Source: JAABRB01 sp041617635
GTDB lineage: Bacteria > Pseudomonadota > Gammaproteobacteria > Burkholderiales > SG8-39
Direction of reading: 5' to 3'
DNA: 64,000 nt
Assembly: GCA_041617635.1 (NCBI GenBank)
Contig: JBFJOO010000002.1
Coordinates: 1 to 64,000, forward strand
Shown: piece after piece, positions 1 to 7,697 of the stretch
Position numbering within the stretch: the stretch's first letter is position 1
Layout of the letters: each line of letters starts with the position of its first letter
Position numbers and translations under genes: made by a program
Notes under the pieces: generated by a model
Databases searched by the model: none
What the model saw: only the letters and a program-made list of their open reading frames with translations
Told to the model about the DNA's origin: nothing

Positions 1-81
1 GGCAATGTGAAAACCGGCAATCTGACTGGTGAAGCGCAAATCCGTCCACTCATCGCAGCCTCTGCGGGCGCGTCGGCTTGA
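1..81 (+). CDS. Possible 3' end of an upstream CDS (partial)
   Basis: Frame 1 is open from the first base to a TGA at 79-81 and would encode a 26-residue C-terminus ending RPLIAASAGASA. The composition is reasonable for a protein tail, but nothing identifies the family and the 5' part lies outside the window. It could be chance, since short open stretches are common at this GC content. Confidence 0.35.
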   Translation, partial: GNVKTGNLTGEAQIRPLIAASAGASA

Positions 82-102
82 CAGTTTACACGCGGCCCAT
101 TG

Positions 103-147
103 TTCCGTGGGTTCCGTGGGTTCCGTGGGTTCGGTGGGTTCCGTGGG
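103..147. repeat. 9-bp tandem repeat, five units
   Basis: Five consecutive 9-base units, TTCCGTGGG, with one unit reading TTCGGTGGG, fill 103-147. The tract lies just upstream of the thermonuclease gene. In that gene's frame it would read as repeats of Val-Pro-Trp, which argues that translation starts downstream of it. The repeat is therefore more likely a 5' non-coding element. Confidence 0.85.
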
Positions 148-215
148 CCCGGTGTGAACCTCTTCCTTACACGGTACGGGGCGCCCCCCTTAGCCTTGCG
201 CGTATCAAGTCCGGG

Positions 216-791
216 GTGGCCCCGGGACGTGAGATCGCCATCGGTACCCGGTACAGTCGGCGTCAGCCGCTTATTCCTGTCGTGCTGCTTGCTGCGGCCG
301 CCGCCCTATCGAGCGGGGTGGCCGCCGATACATTGCGCGGCCGCGTGGTGGGCGTGGCCGACGGCGACACGGTCACGGTGCTCGCTACGGGAAAGGTGCG
401 GCACGTGGTGCGGCTTGCGGGCATCGATGCGCCGGAGAAGGCCCAGCCGTACGGCGACCGCGCGAAGCGCCACCTTTCCGGTCTCGTCTTCGGAGCGGTC
501 GTCGAGGTCGAGTACGACAAGCGCGATCGTTACGGCCGCATCGTCGGCAAAGTGGTGCGCGATGGGCAGGACGCCTCGCTCGCGCTGATCGAAGCGGGCT
601 ATGCGTGGCACTTCACGCGTTATGCGGCCGAGCAGTCCCGCGCGGACCGGGCGAGCTACGCGCTTGCCGAAGCGGCCGCCCGGGACGCGAGACGGGGCCT
701 GTGGAATCAGGACGCGCCCGTGCCGCCCTGGGAGTGGCGCGCGCGCCGGACGAATCAGCCGCCGGCTTCGGCGTCACGCGAGACGGGCTGA
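216..791 (+). CDS. Thermonuclease family protein (SNase-like), secreted
   Basis: A small nuclease of the staphylococcal nuclease (SNase/TNase) fold, predicted to cleave DNA and RNA with calcium after export. With a GTG start at 216 it is 191 aa. A short basic N-terminus is followed by a hydrophobic stretch (VVLLAAAAALSSGVAA), which looks like a signal peptide. Family motifs are visible: GVADGDTVTV, VRLAGIDAPE, which carries one catalytic arginine and the metal-ligand Asp, and DRYGRIVG, which carries the second catalytic arginine. The frame is open upstream to a TTG at 78, but that extension is only the 9-bp repeat. The exact start is uncertain because no clear ribosome binding site is visible. 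The gene stands alone, convergent with the ACT-domain gene. Confidence 0.85.
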   Translation: MAPGREIAIGTRYSRRQPLIPVVLLAAAAALSSGVAADTLRGRVVGVADGDTVTVLATGKVRHVVRLAGIDAPEKAQPYGDRAKRHLSGLVFGAVVEVEYDKRDRYGRIVGKVVRDGQDASLALIEAGYAWHFTRYAAEQSRADRASYALAEAAARDARRGLWNQDAPVPPWEWRARRTNQPPASASRETG

Positions 792-806
792 GACGCCCGC
801 GGCAGC

Positions 807-1226
807 TCACCGGGCCTTCGCGCGCAGGACCTTCGTCGCTTTCGCGACGTCTACCGGATCGACCCAGATGATGGCGCCCCAGCGCCCCCGGCCGGCGGTG
901 AGCGCGTCGATCCCCGTCACGTTGACCTCTTTCGCGGCGAGCTTTGCCAGGTGGCTCGCCAGCGCTCCCGGTCGATCTTTGCCGCGGATGAGATAGCCGG
1001 TCTTGCGCGCCGCGAATTCGAGGCCGGCTTTCCGCGCCGCCGCGCGCAGCTTCGCGCTGTTGTCGGGCACGACATCGATCTGGGCGCGCCGGCCGCGCGG
1101 CGTGCCAGTGCAGGCGAGCAGATCGACGCCCGCGCTCACCAGCGTCGAGAGCACCTTGAACGCCTGGCCCGGCCGGTTGGGAACCAGCGTCGAGAAATGC
1201 TCGACCTTGCGCACCGTGTCGGCCAT
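807..1226 (-). CDS. ACT-domain protein (tandem ACT)
   Basis: A 139-aa protein with two ACT-like halves. The first, around residues 8-65, begins EHFSTLVPNRPGQAFKVL. The second, around 75-135, includes GKDRPGALASHLAKLAAKEV. The (N/D)RPG turn in each half is the usual ligand-binding loop of ACT domains, which sense amino acids or other small molecules. No catalytic domain is fused to it, so it is probably a stand-alone sensor; the ligand is unknown. It lies downstream of the TldD/TldE-like pair on the same strand with a 78-bp gap, so co-transcription is possible but not shown. Confidence 0.75.
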   Translation of the reverse strand: MADTVRKVEHFSTLVPNRPGQAFKVLSTLVSAGVDLLACTGTPRGRRAQIDVVPDNSAKLRAAARKAGLEFAARKTGYLIRGKDRPGALASHLAKLAAKEVNVTGIDALTAGRGRWGAIIWVDPVDVAKATKVLRAKAR

Positions 1227-1304
1227 GGCTGCTTCCTATGGGTCGCGACGCTCTCAGTCTAGTCGCGCGGCCGGTCTCTGCAAATACGCCGAAAGGGCGA
1301 CCCC

Positions 1305-2621
1305 TTACAGGGTGAAGCGCATCGCGGCGAGGAGCATCCCGGGCAGCCGGGCGCTCCCCGTCGAGCGCTCGCCGTAGGTACCGGGGTCCAGCAGCAGTTC
1401 GCGCTCCACCGTGAGGTCGACGAGGTGCTTGCCGAGCATCCGGAAGATCGAGTCGTCGAACCGCATGACGCTGACCGGCGCGACGATCCGCCCGCCCTGA
1501 ACCCAAAACGTCGCAAATCGTGTCATTCCGGTGATGCGCCCGGCGGGTCGATCGGAGAAGTTCGTGTACCAGAGATTGCCGATGTAGAGCCCGGTGTCGA
1601 GCGCCGCAAGCACGTCGTCGTGCGCCAGCGTGCCCGCCGCCATGTCGAGCGACTCCGGGCTTTCGCGGCCGTTGGCGGCGTTGGATGGGAGGCCGTACTC
1701 CTTCGCCGAGCGGGGCGACACCAGCGCAGCGCCCAGACGGCCGGATTCGATCAGCGACACCGACGGCGGCTTCACGTAGCCATCGCGCTGGAACGGCGGG
1801 GCGATGCCGTCCGCGGTGTGCTCGATGATGGAGAGCTTGGTCGACAACGTCTCGCCGAGTTCCATCCGCAGCAACGGGCCCTGCCGCGTCGCGCGCGCGC
1901 GGGCCGAGAATCCGCCCCAGCCGAGCAGGCCCACGAGCTCGTCGAGCGCGGCCGGCGCGAGATAGGCGCGGTACTCGCCCGGCTCGATCGTGTGCGGAGC
2001 CGCCTCGAGGAGCGCGAGCTTGCGCAGCGCTTCCGCCTGCTTCGCCTTGAACGTCGCGGGGTCCCAGTCGAATCCCGCGTAGTTGCACTTGACGGCCTTG
2101 TCCGAGCGTAGATGCACGCTCCAGTCGAGATTGAAGCAGTCGACCGCGTGCCAGTTGCGCTGCCCGAACGAGTTGGCGAATCCGCGCCAGATGGATCCGT
2201 TGGCGTGAAAACCGACCAGGTCGCGGCCCGCGGAAGCGGTGACCACCTGCTGCATGATCTCCTCGGCCGGAGGAAAGCGGCCGCCGCGTTCGTGCGTCGT
2301 CGCTTCCGGGCGCTCGGCAATCGCCAGCCACGGATCCTCCGCGAGGTCGGCGAGCGCGTCCCGCAGCCGCGCAACGGCTGCACGCGCGAGCACCGCGTCC
2401 TGGCCGTCACCCGCGAGGGTGATCGTCGCCGCGGCTTGGCGTCCGTTGCAGACGAGGCGCACCGTGAGGAATTGCTGCGCCACCGTACCGGCCTGGCGCA
2501 CCTTGCCCTGGTTGAATCGCACGAAGTCCGAGCGCTCACCGGAAAGCCAGAGCAGCAATGTCTCGTTCGCATGTGTTTCCCGCATCATCCGCTCGGCGAG
2601 CGCGAAGAAAGCGTCTTTCAC
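1305..2621 (-). CDS. TldE/PmbA-like metallopeptidase partner subunit
   Basis: The 438-aa product resembles the TldE/PmbA half of TldD-TldE proteases, which form a heterodimer that degrades unfolded peptides and processes some modified peptides. It has the family's N-terminal half, then a conserved C-terminal beta-rich part (RITGMTRFATFWVQGG). It lacks the HExxxH zinc motif found in its neighbour, as expected for the non-catalytic partner. I chose the GTG at 2621 because it overlaps the TGA of the upstream tldD-like gene (GTGA), the arrangement expected for translational coupling. The longer ATG start at 2663 would add 14 arginine-rich residues that look non-native. Similarity to TldE is from recalled motifs, so the subfamily is tentative. 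Confidence 0.75.
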   Translation of the reverse strand: MKDAFFALAERMMRETHANETLLLWLSGERSDFVRFNQGKVRQAGTVAQQFLTVRLVCNGRQAAATITLAGDGQDAVLARAAVARLRDALADLAEDPWLAIAERPEATTHERGGRFPPAEEIMQQVVTASAGRDLVGFHANGSIWRGFANSFGQRNWHAVDCFNLDWSVHLRSDKAVKCNYAGFDWDPATFKAKQAEALRKLALLEAAPHTIEPGEYRAYLAPAALDELVGLLGWGGFSARARATRQGPLLRMELGETLSTKLSIIEHTADGIAPPFQRDGYVKPPSVSLIESGRLGAALVSPRSAKEYGLPSNAANGRESPESLDMAAGTLAHDDVLAALDTGLYIGNLWYTNFSDRPAGRITGMTRFATFWVQGGRIVAPVSVMRFDDSIFRMLGKHLVDLTVERELLLDPGTYGERSTGSARLPGMLLAAMRFTL

Positions 2622-4045
2622 GCCGAGTCGCCTCCGAACACGGACACGCCGGCGAACAGGCACGCCGGCGATGCATGGCCGGTGTGGATGCCCTGGTTGG
2701 GCTCACCCTTGCCGCAGTAGAGCGTGCCGTGGATCTCGAACGTGCCGGGATCGCCCACCATGCGCAGGCTGCGCCAGAAAGTGGCCGACACGCCGCGATA
2801 GTTCGGGTTCTTCACCACGCCGCGAACCCGCCCGTCCGCGATGATCTCGCCCCACTCGCACCCGAACTGGAACTTGTTGCGCGAGTCGTCGATCGACCAC
2901 GACACGTTCGTGCGCATCAGCACGCCGCGCTCGACCGACGCGATCATCTGCTGCAGCGTGCTCGTGCCCGGTTCGACGTTAAGGTTCGCCATCCGGTCGA
3001 TCGGGGGCCGGTTCCAGCTGCACGCGCGTGAGTTCGCCGTCCCGGCCACGCCGGCCCGCAGCTGTGACAGGTGGCCGCCGAGCGGCCGCTCGAGGATGCC
3101 GTCGCGAATGAGCCAGGTCTTGGCGGCGGGACTGCCGTCGTCGTCGAAGGCGAACGTGGCGATTTCCGCGGGCAGCGTAGGATCGTAGGTCACGTTGAGC
3201 AGCTCGGACCCGTAGCGATAGCTGCCGAACATGTCGGCGGTCACGAAGCTCGTGCCCGCGTAGTTGCGCTCATCGCCTACGATGCGATCGAGCTCGAGCG
3301 GATGACCGATCGACTCGTGGATCTGCAGCATCATCTGATCGGGTAGCAGGAGCAGGTCCATCGTTCCCGCCGGGCAGTCCGGCGCGGCAAGCAGCTGCAA
3401 GGCCTCGTCCGCAAGCCGTCCCCCGCAACCGATGAAGCCCGAGTGCTCGATCGTGCCCAGCCCGCCCTGTTGTGCGTGTTCGAAGCTGCGCGCCTGGGTG
3501 TCGGACCCGTGGTTGGCGACAACTCGAGCGTGGGGGATCGCGTACTGGAAGCGTTGCCGCACGTCGCCGCCCGTGTTGGTCAGGTAGCGCTGCTCCACAT
3601 CGCGCAGATCGATGCCTGCGAAGCGTTCGACGATGCGGTCGCCGACCTTCGCGCGCCGGCACTCGTCGGCGAGGAGCGCGAGCAGATCGCGCCGCGACGG
3701 TTTCGCGTTTATCGGGGCATCGAACGCATACTCGCCGTGCGGTGCGGGCATGCGACGCGGATCGAAGCGGTGGACGCTCGCGGCGCGCGTTGCCTTGGCC
3801 CACGCGCCCGCGCGATCGAGCGCTGCCTGTAGTCCGGCGCGCGAGAGATCGCTGGTCGCGCAATATCCGTATCCACCGTCGGTGATCGCCGTGAGCATGG
3901 CGCCGCAGTCGACCGCGAGGCGCGTCGGCTCGGGCGTGTCCTGCCGCACGGCGAGCGCTTCGTGGGTCTCCGCCACGGCGCGGAGGGACCAGAAGGGCGC
4001 CGCGGAGCGTAGTTCGCGGAAAGTATCGCGGAGGGTGTCGAGCAT
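2618..4045 (-). CDS. TldD-like zinc metallopeptidase
   Basis: The 475-aa product is the catalytic-type TldD subunit. The zinc motif HESIGH, followed by PLELDR, is clear near the middle, and the C-terminal region (MRTNVSWSIDDSRNKFQFG) is typical of the family. TldD acts with TldE on unfolded peptides in the cytoplasm. The ATG at 4045 (MLDTLRDTF) is preferred over a GTG at 4087 because conservation appears to begin there. Its stop overlaps the start of the TldE-like gene, so the pair is almost certainly one operon. This may be a paralogue pair rather than the housekeeping tldD and pmbA, which are usually unlinked in proteobacteria; the rest of the genome is needed to tell. Confidence 0.8.
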   Translation of the reverse strand: MLDTLRDTFRELRSAAPFWSLRAVAETHEALAVRQDTPEPTRLAVDCGAMLTAITDGGYGYCATSDLSRAGLQAALDRAGAWAKATRAASVHRFDPRRMPAPHGEYAFDAPINAKPSRRDLLALLADECRRAKVGDRIVERFAGIDLRDVEQRYLTNTGGDVRQRFQYAIPHARVVANHGSDTQARSFEHAQQGGLGTIEHSGFIGCGGRLADEALQLLAAPDCPAGTMDLLLLPDQMMLQIHESIGHPLELDRIVGDERNYAGTSFVTADMFGSYRYGSELLNVTYDPTLPAEIATFAFDDDGSPAAKTWLIRDGILERPLGGHLSQLRAGVAGTANSRACSWNRPPIDRMANLNVEPGTSTLQQMIASVERGVLMRTNVSWSIDDSRNKFQFGCEWGEIIADGRVRGVVKNPNYRGVSATFWRSLRMVGDPGTFEIHGTLYCGKGEPNQGIHTGHASPACLFAGVSVFGGDSA

Positions 4046-4117
4046 CGGAGGTTCGTGAGGGACGCGTTTACAGTCGGCGGCGGTCACGATAGCTTACTCG
4101 GGTGGCGCCTCGCCGAG

Positions 4118-4146
4118 TTGAGTCCGAGGCCCGTTTCCGATATAAT
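4118..4146 (+). promoter_or_regulatory. Sigma70-type promoter for the small ORF-infA unit
   Basis: TTGAGT at 4118-4123 and a perfect TATAAT at 4141-4146 are separated by exactly 17 bases. Transcription should begin near 4152-4154, about 75 bases before the first start codon. This is the best-formed promoter I see in the window. Confidence 0.75.
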
Positions 4147-4157
4147 TCAAAGCATTG

Positions 4158-4200
4158 AGCCCCTCGGGCGGTTGCACCCGGACCGAGGGGCTTCGCTTTT
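4158..4200 (+). promoter_or_regulatory. 5'-leader hairpin, possible attenuator
   Basis: AGCCCCTCGG (4158-4167) pairs perfectly with CCGAGGGGCT (4183-4192) around a 15-base loop, and the stem is followed by TCGCTTTT. It would sit at the very 5' end of the transcript from the 4118-4146 promoter. It may act as an intrinsic terminator/attenuator ahead of infA or as a stabilising 5' stem. The U-run is short and interrupted, so full termination is uncertain. Confidence 0.6.
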
Positions 4201-4227
4201 CTGGACCCCAACCATGGAGGTGCTCAA

Positions 4228-4410
4228 ATGGCCCGACCCCTGTCCCCACGTGAAGCGACTGAAATGATCCTGGCGCTGCGGCGCCAGCAGGGCGACGCAC
4301 CGTCTTATCGGCAACCTGCGACGCGGCGCGCGAAGCGCTCGGGCACGCAATCCGCCAAGAACACCCGCCGGACATCCCACACCACGCGGGACGCCGCGAC
4401 AGAGGAGTAA
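4228..4410 (+). CDS. Small basic protein upstream of infA
   Basis: A 60-codon ORF with a strong ribosome binding site, GGAGGTG, placed 6 bases before the ATG. The product is highly basic, rich in Arg, Thr and Gln in its second half, and has a short helical start (SPREATEMILALRRQQ). I do not recognise the family. Its stop is four bases before the infA ATG, and infA's GAGGAG binding site overlaps the end of this ORF, so the two are probably translationally coupled. The composition suggests an RNA- or ribosome-associated protein, which is inference only. Confidence 0.6.
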   Translation: MARPLSPREATEMILALRRQQGDAPSYRQPATRRAKRSGTQSAKNTRRTSHTTRDAATEE

Positions 4411-4414
4411 TCGC

Positions 4415-4684
4415 ATGGCGAAAGAACAACTCCTCGAGATGGACGGAGTGGTGACCGAGGCGCTGCCAAACGCTCAGTTCCGGGTGAAGCTCGACAACGG
4501 CGCGGAGCTCATCAGCTACGCCAACGGCAAGATGCGCAAGTTTCGCATCCGTATCCTGCCGGGTGACCGCGTCAAGTGTGAGATCTCGCCCTACGATCTG
4601 ACCCGCGCGCGGATCAGCTTCCGTTATCGCGACACCGGAACCCGCCGCGAGGCCGCGAGCGGGGTCACGACCGCCGCGGGATAG
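4415..4684 (+). CDS. infA: Translation initiation factor IF-1, extended paralogue
   Basis: IF-1 is an S1/OB-fold protein that occupies the ribosomal A site during initiation. The sequence MAKEQLLEMDGVVTEALPN followed by FRVKLDNGAELISYANGKMRK is diagnostic. It is 89 aa, where standard IF-1 is about 72 aa. The extra C-terminal tail (RREAASGVTTAAG) matches the second IF-1 copy known in many betaproteobacteria, whereas the canonical infA lies in the ribosomal protein operon. The GAGGAG binding site overlaps the stop region of the preceding small ORF. An intrinsic terminator follows at 4793-4821. Confidence 0.92.
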   Translation: MAKEQLLEMDGVVTEALPNAQFRVKLDNGAELISYANGKMRKFRIRILPGDRVKCEISPYDLTRARISFRYRDTGTRREAASGVTTAAG

Positions 4685-4732
4685 TGAACCTCTGCAGGAA
4701 GTTGTCGTTCTTAGCGGAGAAGAACCGCGGAA

Positions 4733-4791
4733 GGTTACGAACAGGAGGGAACCCGCAGGTTCCCTCCCGTTACCCTCCTTCCTGCTAGAAG
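4733..4791. repeat. Dispersed palindromic repeat, copy 1
   Basis: A roughly 58-base element containing GGGAACC-CGCA-GGTTCCC (4747-4764) nested between AGGAGGG and CCCTCC arms. A second copy lies at 59182-59239 with most positions conserved. Both copies are downstream of the end of a transcription unit, so it behaves like a REP/MITE-like intergenic repeat. No ORF uses it. Confidence 0.75.
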
Positions 4792-4792
4792 A

Positions 4793-4821
4793 AAACCCCG
4801 CCTGCGCGGGGTTTGTCTTTT
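4793..4821 (+). terminator. Intrinsic terminator after infA
   Basis: AAACCCCGC (4793-4801) pairs with GCGGGGTTT (4806-4814) around a CTGC loop, followed by GTCTTTT. It ends the small ORF-infA unit just before the next gene. Confidence 0.85.
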
Positions 4822-4837
4822 GGGGCACGCAATTAGA

Positions 4838-5875
4838 ATGCCGAGCGTGACTACGGACATTCCGCCGCCGCCGTACGCAAATCTCACGCCCGACCGCGTG
4901 CTCGATGCGCTCGAGAGCGTGGGCCAGCTCGGCGACGGGCGGATGCTCGCGCTGAACAGCTACGAGAACCGCGTCTATCAAATCTATATCGAGGACGGAC
5001 CGCCCGTGGTCGTGAAGTTCTACCGCCCGGGCCGGTGGACCGATGCGGCGATCGTCGAGGAGCATCAGTACACCCTGGAGCTTGCGGAGCGCGAGATTCC
5101 GGTGGTCGCGCCCCTCGTGATCCGGGACCGGTCGTTGCACGAGTTCGAGGGCTTTCGCTTCGCGGTGTACCCGCGCCGGGGCGGACGGGTGCCCGAGCTG
5201 GACGACCCGCGGACGCTCCAGTGGATCGGCCGCTTCATCGGGCGCATTCATGCGACGGGCGCGGTGCGCCCGTTTGCGCACCGTCCGGCGCTCGACATCG
5301 CGAGCTTCGGCGAAGAGCCGCGCGCTTTTCTGCTCGCCGGGGGTTGGATCCCCGCAGACCTGACGGACGCCTACTCGAGCGCGGTGAACATGGCGCTCGA
5401 TGGCGTGCGCCGCTCTTACGAGCGTTCCGGAGCGGTGGCGACGCTGCGCCTGCATGGCGATTGCCATGCGGGAAACATTCTCTGGACCGAGCCCCGAGTA
5501 GTGCCCGAGCCCCACGCGGCGCCGACGGGCGGCCCGCATTTCGTGGACTTCGACGACTGTCGCACCGGGCCCGCGGTGCAGGATCTGTGGATGCTGCTTT
5601 CAGGCGAGCGGGCTGAAATGGCGCGCCAGCTCGCCGACGTGCTGACGGGTTACGAGGATTTTCGCGAGCTCGATCCGCGCGAGCTTCACCTGGTGGAAGC
5701 GCTGCGGACACTGCGACTGATTCACTACTCGGCGTGGCTCGCGCGGCGCTGGAGCGACCCCGCGTTTCCCGCCGCTTTCCCCTGGTTCAACACCCAGCGC
5801 TATTGGCAGGACCGGGTGCTGGAGCTGCGCGAGCAGATCCCGGCAATGGAAGAGCCACCGCTCCCGCTTGGGTGA
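4838..5875 (+). CDS. srkA: Stress-response Ser/Thr kinase SrkA (YihE) family
   Basis: A 345-aa protein of the aminoglycoside-phosphotransferase-like kinase fold. LNSYENRVYQI forms the nucleotide loop, VVKFYRPGRW carries the ATP-binding lysine and is a hallmark of SrkA/YihE, HGDCHAGN is the catalytic loop, and FVDFDDCR holds the metal-binding aspartate. E. coli SrkA phosphorylates protein Ser/Thr and counters death signalling after envelope stress. The length is about right for the family (around 330). I start at the ATG at 4838 rather than the TTG at 4820, which lies inside the preceding terminator. The gene appears monocistronic. Confidence 0.9.
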   Translation: MPSVTTDIPPPPYANLTPDRVLDALESVGQLGDGRMLALNSYENRVYQIYIEDGPPVVVKFYRPGRWTDAAIVEEHQYTLELAEREIPVVAPLVIRDRSLHEFEGFRFAVYPRRGGRVPELDDPRTLQWIGRFIGRIHATGAVRPFAHRPALDIASFGEEPRAFLLAGGWIPADLTDAYSSAVNMALDGVRRSYERSGAVATLRLHGDCHAGNILWTEPRVVPEPHAAPTGGPHFVDFDDCRTGPAVQDLWMLLSGERAEMARQLADVLTGYEDFRELDPRELHLVEALRTLRLIHYSAWLARRWSDPAFPAAFPWFNTQRYWQDRVLELREQIPAMEEPPLPLG

Positions 5876-5903
5876 GCGGCGACCGGCAAGCGTGATTCGG
5901 GGA

Positions 5904-6128
5904 TCAGGCCTCGGCTTCTTCGACGGTCAACTCTTCGACATGCATCTTCGCCGGAACGGTGAGCCACACCGGGTAGTCACCGGCCTGCGGGCGCGGAAGC
6001 TCGCGAGGTGAACCGGCGCGGCGGAGTTGCCCCTGCCAGCGCTTGCCGAGATCGAGGCCGATCGGCTCGAAATTGTCGTCGTCGGCCAGATCCTGCACTT
6101 CAAGTCCAGTCTCAAGGGTCTCGTCCAT
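5904..6128 (-). CDS. Small acidic hypothetical protein
   Basis: A 74-aa acidic protein beginning MDETLETGLEVQDLADDD and ending in an acidic tail (VEELTVEEAEA). A GGAGAG binding site lies just before the chosen ATG at 6128. The frame is open further upstream to 6239, but that extension has no binding site. No family is recognised and no membrane segment or cysteine motif is present. It is convergent with srkA. The adjacent upstream 300 bases hold no other gene that I can support. Confidence 0.55.
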   Translation of the reverse strand: MDETLETGLEVQDLADDDNFEPIGLDLGKRWQGQLRRAGSPRELPRPQAGDYPVWLTVPAKMHVEELTVEEAEA

Positions 6129-6442
6129 GTCTCTCTCCGTATTGAAGTTATCGGAAAACATCGGACTGCCCCCATTATTGAGCAAAGGGAATGCCTGAGC
6201 GGGCTTTTCGAGGTCTCGCAAGTGTCGGATTTCACACACCGAGCCATCGGGTAGACGGACCCGTGCGTGTTGTCACACGTGGTTCGGTCGAAGGAGGCCA
6301 ATCCAGACCGGATTTGGCGCGTCTTGGTGAACGGGAGGCGGGCCCGGGAACCCGGGAAGCACACCTCGGGCGGCACGCGCCGTCAATTCCTCGACAGGGG
6401 CGGGAACGACCGTCGCGAATTCGACGCTGGAGAATGGTAACG

Positions 6443-7060
6443 TCAGGTCTGGAAATGTGCCCGCTCGCCGAGGAGCGTCTCCCGAAAGCGGTTCTTGAGG
6501 TGAGTGGCGTCGCGCGGCGGCAGGACGAGCGGTACCTTGTCGGTCGCCACCTTGATCTGCGCGAACAAAGGCCCGGTGCCGCTGTGCACATCACTGCGCA
6601 GCCTCGCGACCTCGCCCATCGTCGTCACCGTCGTGCTCGCCGTGAAACCGCACGCCTGCGCCACGGCGGCGAGGTTCGCGCCATACGCGGTGTGCGTCGC
6701 CTGCATCCCCGTCTCGCCGTAGCGTTCGTTGTCGAGCACCACCACCGACAAGTTGCGGGTGCGCCGGATGCCGATCGTCGCGAGCGAGCCGAGACCCATC
6801 AGCATCTCGCCGTCGCCCGTGAGCACCAGGACGCGCCGGTCGGGCTGTGCGATGGCGAGTCCGAGCCCGATCATCGCCGCGCCCCCCATCCCGCCCCACA
6901 GGGGCAAGGTCAGCGGATGGTCGCCGGCCCCGGTGGCGTCCCAGGCCGGAGCGCCGAGGCCTGCCACGACCAGCAGCTCGCCGCGGTCCGCGAGCAGGTG
7001 CTTCACGACAGCGCGTCGCTGCAGCTGGTCGCCGTTCGCGCCACGCTCGGCGGTGCTCAT
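6443..7060 (-). CDS. ThDP-dependent decarboxylase, beta (cofactor-binding) subunit
   Basis: A 205-aa protein corresponding to the C-terminal ThDP-pyrophosphate domain of 2-oxo acid decarboxylases. LTGDGEMLMGLGSLATI with VVLDNERYGETG gives the GDG...N ThDP-Mg2+ motif, and the N-terminus has the LWGGMGGAAMIGLGLAIA segment of this family. It resembles the beta subunit of two-subunit sulfopyruvate or phosphonopyruvate decarboxylases (ComE type). The substrate cannot be decided from the sequence. The ATG at 7060 is two bases after the stop of the alpha subunit, so the two are co-translated and probably form a heteromer. Confidence 0.8.
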   Translation of the reverse strand: MSTAERGANGDQLQRRAVVKHLLADRGELLVVAGLGAPAWDATGAGDHPLTLPLWGGMGGAAMIGLGLAIAQPDRRVLVLTGDGEMLMGLGSLATIGIRRTRNLSVVVLDNERYGETGMQATHTAYGANLAAVAQACGFTASTTVTTMGEVARLRSDVHSGTGPLFAQIKVATDKVPLVLPPRDATHLKNRFRETLLGERAHFQT

Positions 7061-7062
7061 GC

Positions 7063-7578
7063 TCAGTCCCTGAAGGTCTTGGCGCCGAGCAACTGCTGCC
7101 CGATGAGCAGCGCCGCCGGGCGCAATGTGTTGTACGCGATGCGCAGCGCACCTTCGGCGAGCGGCACGACGTCGTCCGCACGATCCGCGCGCGAAACCAG
7201 CACGCCCATTGCCTCGAGCACCGGTTGGGTCGCGCGGCCCATGGGCACCTGCCACGGATTGAACTCGCCCCAGTCGCCGCGCATCGTGACGAGCATCGCG
7301 AGCGGTGTCTGCGAAACCGCGAGCATGGAGAGCATGTTGACGCAGTTCCCGACGCCGCTCGACTGGGTGAGGAGCACGCTCTTGTCGCCCCCGAGCCAAG
7401 CGCCCATGGCGAGGGCGACGCCTTCCTCCTCGGTGGTCAGGCGGACCAGCTCGATGCCGGCGTCGGACTCGCAGAGCTGGATGAGCTCCATGTGGCCGGC
7501 ATCCGGCACCACGCTCACCTGGCGTATGCCTTGGGACTTGAGGAGTTGGTACAGGCCTCGAGGCCAGTCGCGGGACAT
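7063..7578 (-). CDS. ThDP-dependent decarboxylase, alpha (PYR) subunit
   Basis: A 171-aa protein matching the N-terminal pyrimidine-binding domain of ThDP enzymes: VVPDAGHMELIQLCE, then LTTEEEGVALAMGAWLGG, which carries the conserved glutamate that activates the ThDP aminopyrimidine, then LLTQSSGVGNCVNMLSML. It is organised like the ComD subunit of sulfopyruvate decarboxylase, where one enzyme is split over two genes. The gene is divergent from a 4,5-dihydroxyphthalate-decarboxylase-like gene at 7698, suggesting a shared catabolic context, though the true substrate is unknown. Confidence 0.8.
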   Translation of the reverse strand: MSRDWPRGLYQLLKSQGIRQVSVVPDAGHMELIQLCESDAGIELVRLTTEEEGVALAMGAWLGGDKSVLLTQSSGVGNCVNMLSMLAVSQTPLAMLVTMRGDWGEFNPWQVPMGRATQPVLEAMGVLVSRADRADDVVPLAEGALRIAYNTLRPAALLIGQQLLGAKTFRD

Positions 7579-7616
7579 CGGTCCGTCGTTCTCGCGGTGC
7601 GCCGGTAAGCGGCAAG

Positions 7617-7622
7617 TATAAT
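7617..7622 (+). promoter_or_regulatory. TATAAT -10 element in the divergent intergenic region
   Basis: A perfect TATAAT lies 75 bases before the gene starting at 7698. The -35 region is poor. A self-complementary GCGCAGCTGCGC follows at 7626-7637 and could be an operator. Confidence 0.4.
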
Positions 7623-7697
7623 CGAGCGCAGCTGCGCTTCTGCGGTTGCCGCGCGTGCGCGATACCGCGGGCCGGAACGACAGCGGACGGAGGGTAC

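Noticed and set aside
4158..4200. Hairpin considered as a tRNA or riboswitch
   Set aside because: Only one stem is present, with no cloverleaf or known aptamer core; kept as a leader hairpin instead.
4094..5539. 481-codon minus-strand frame
   Set aside because: Antisense to infA and srkA; the GSLLFVT phrase comes from the R1 repeat, not from a gene.
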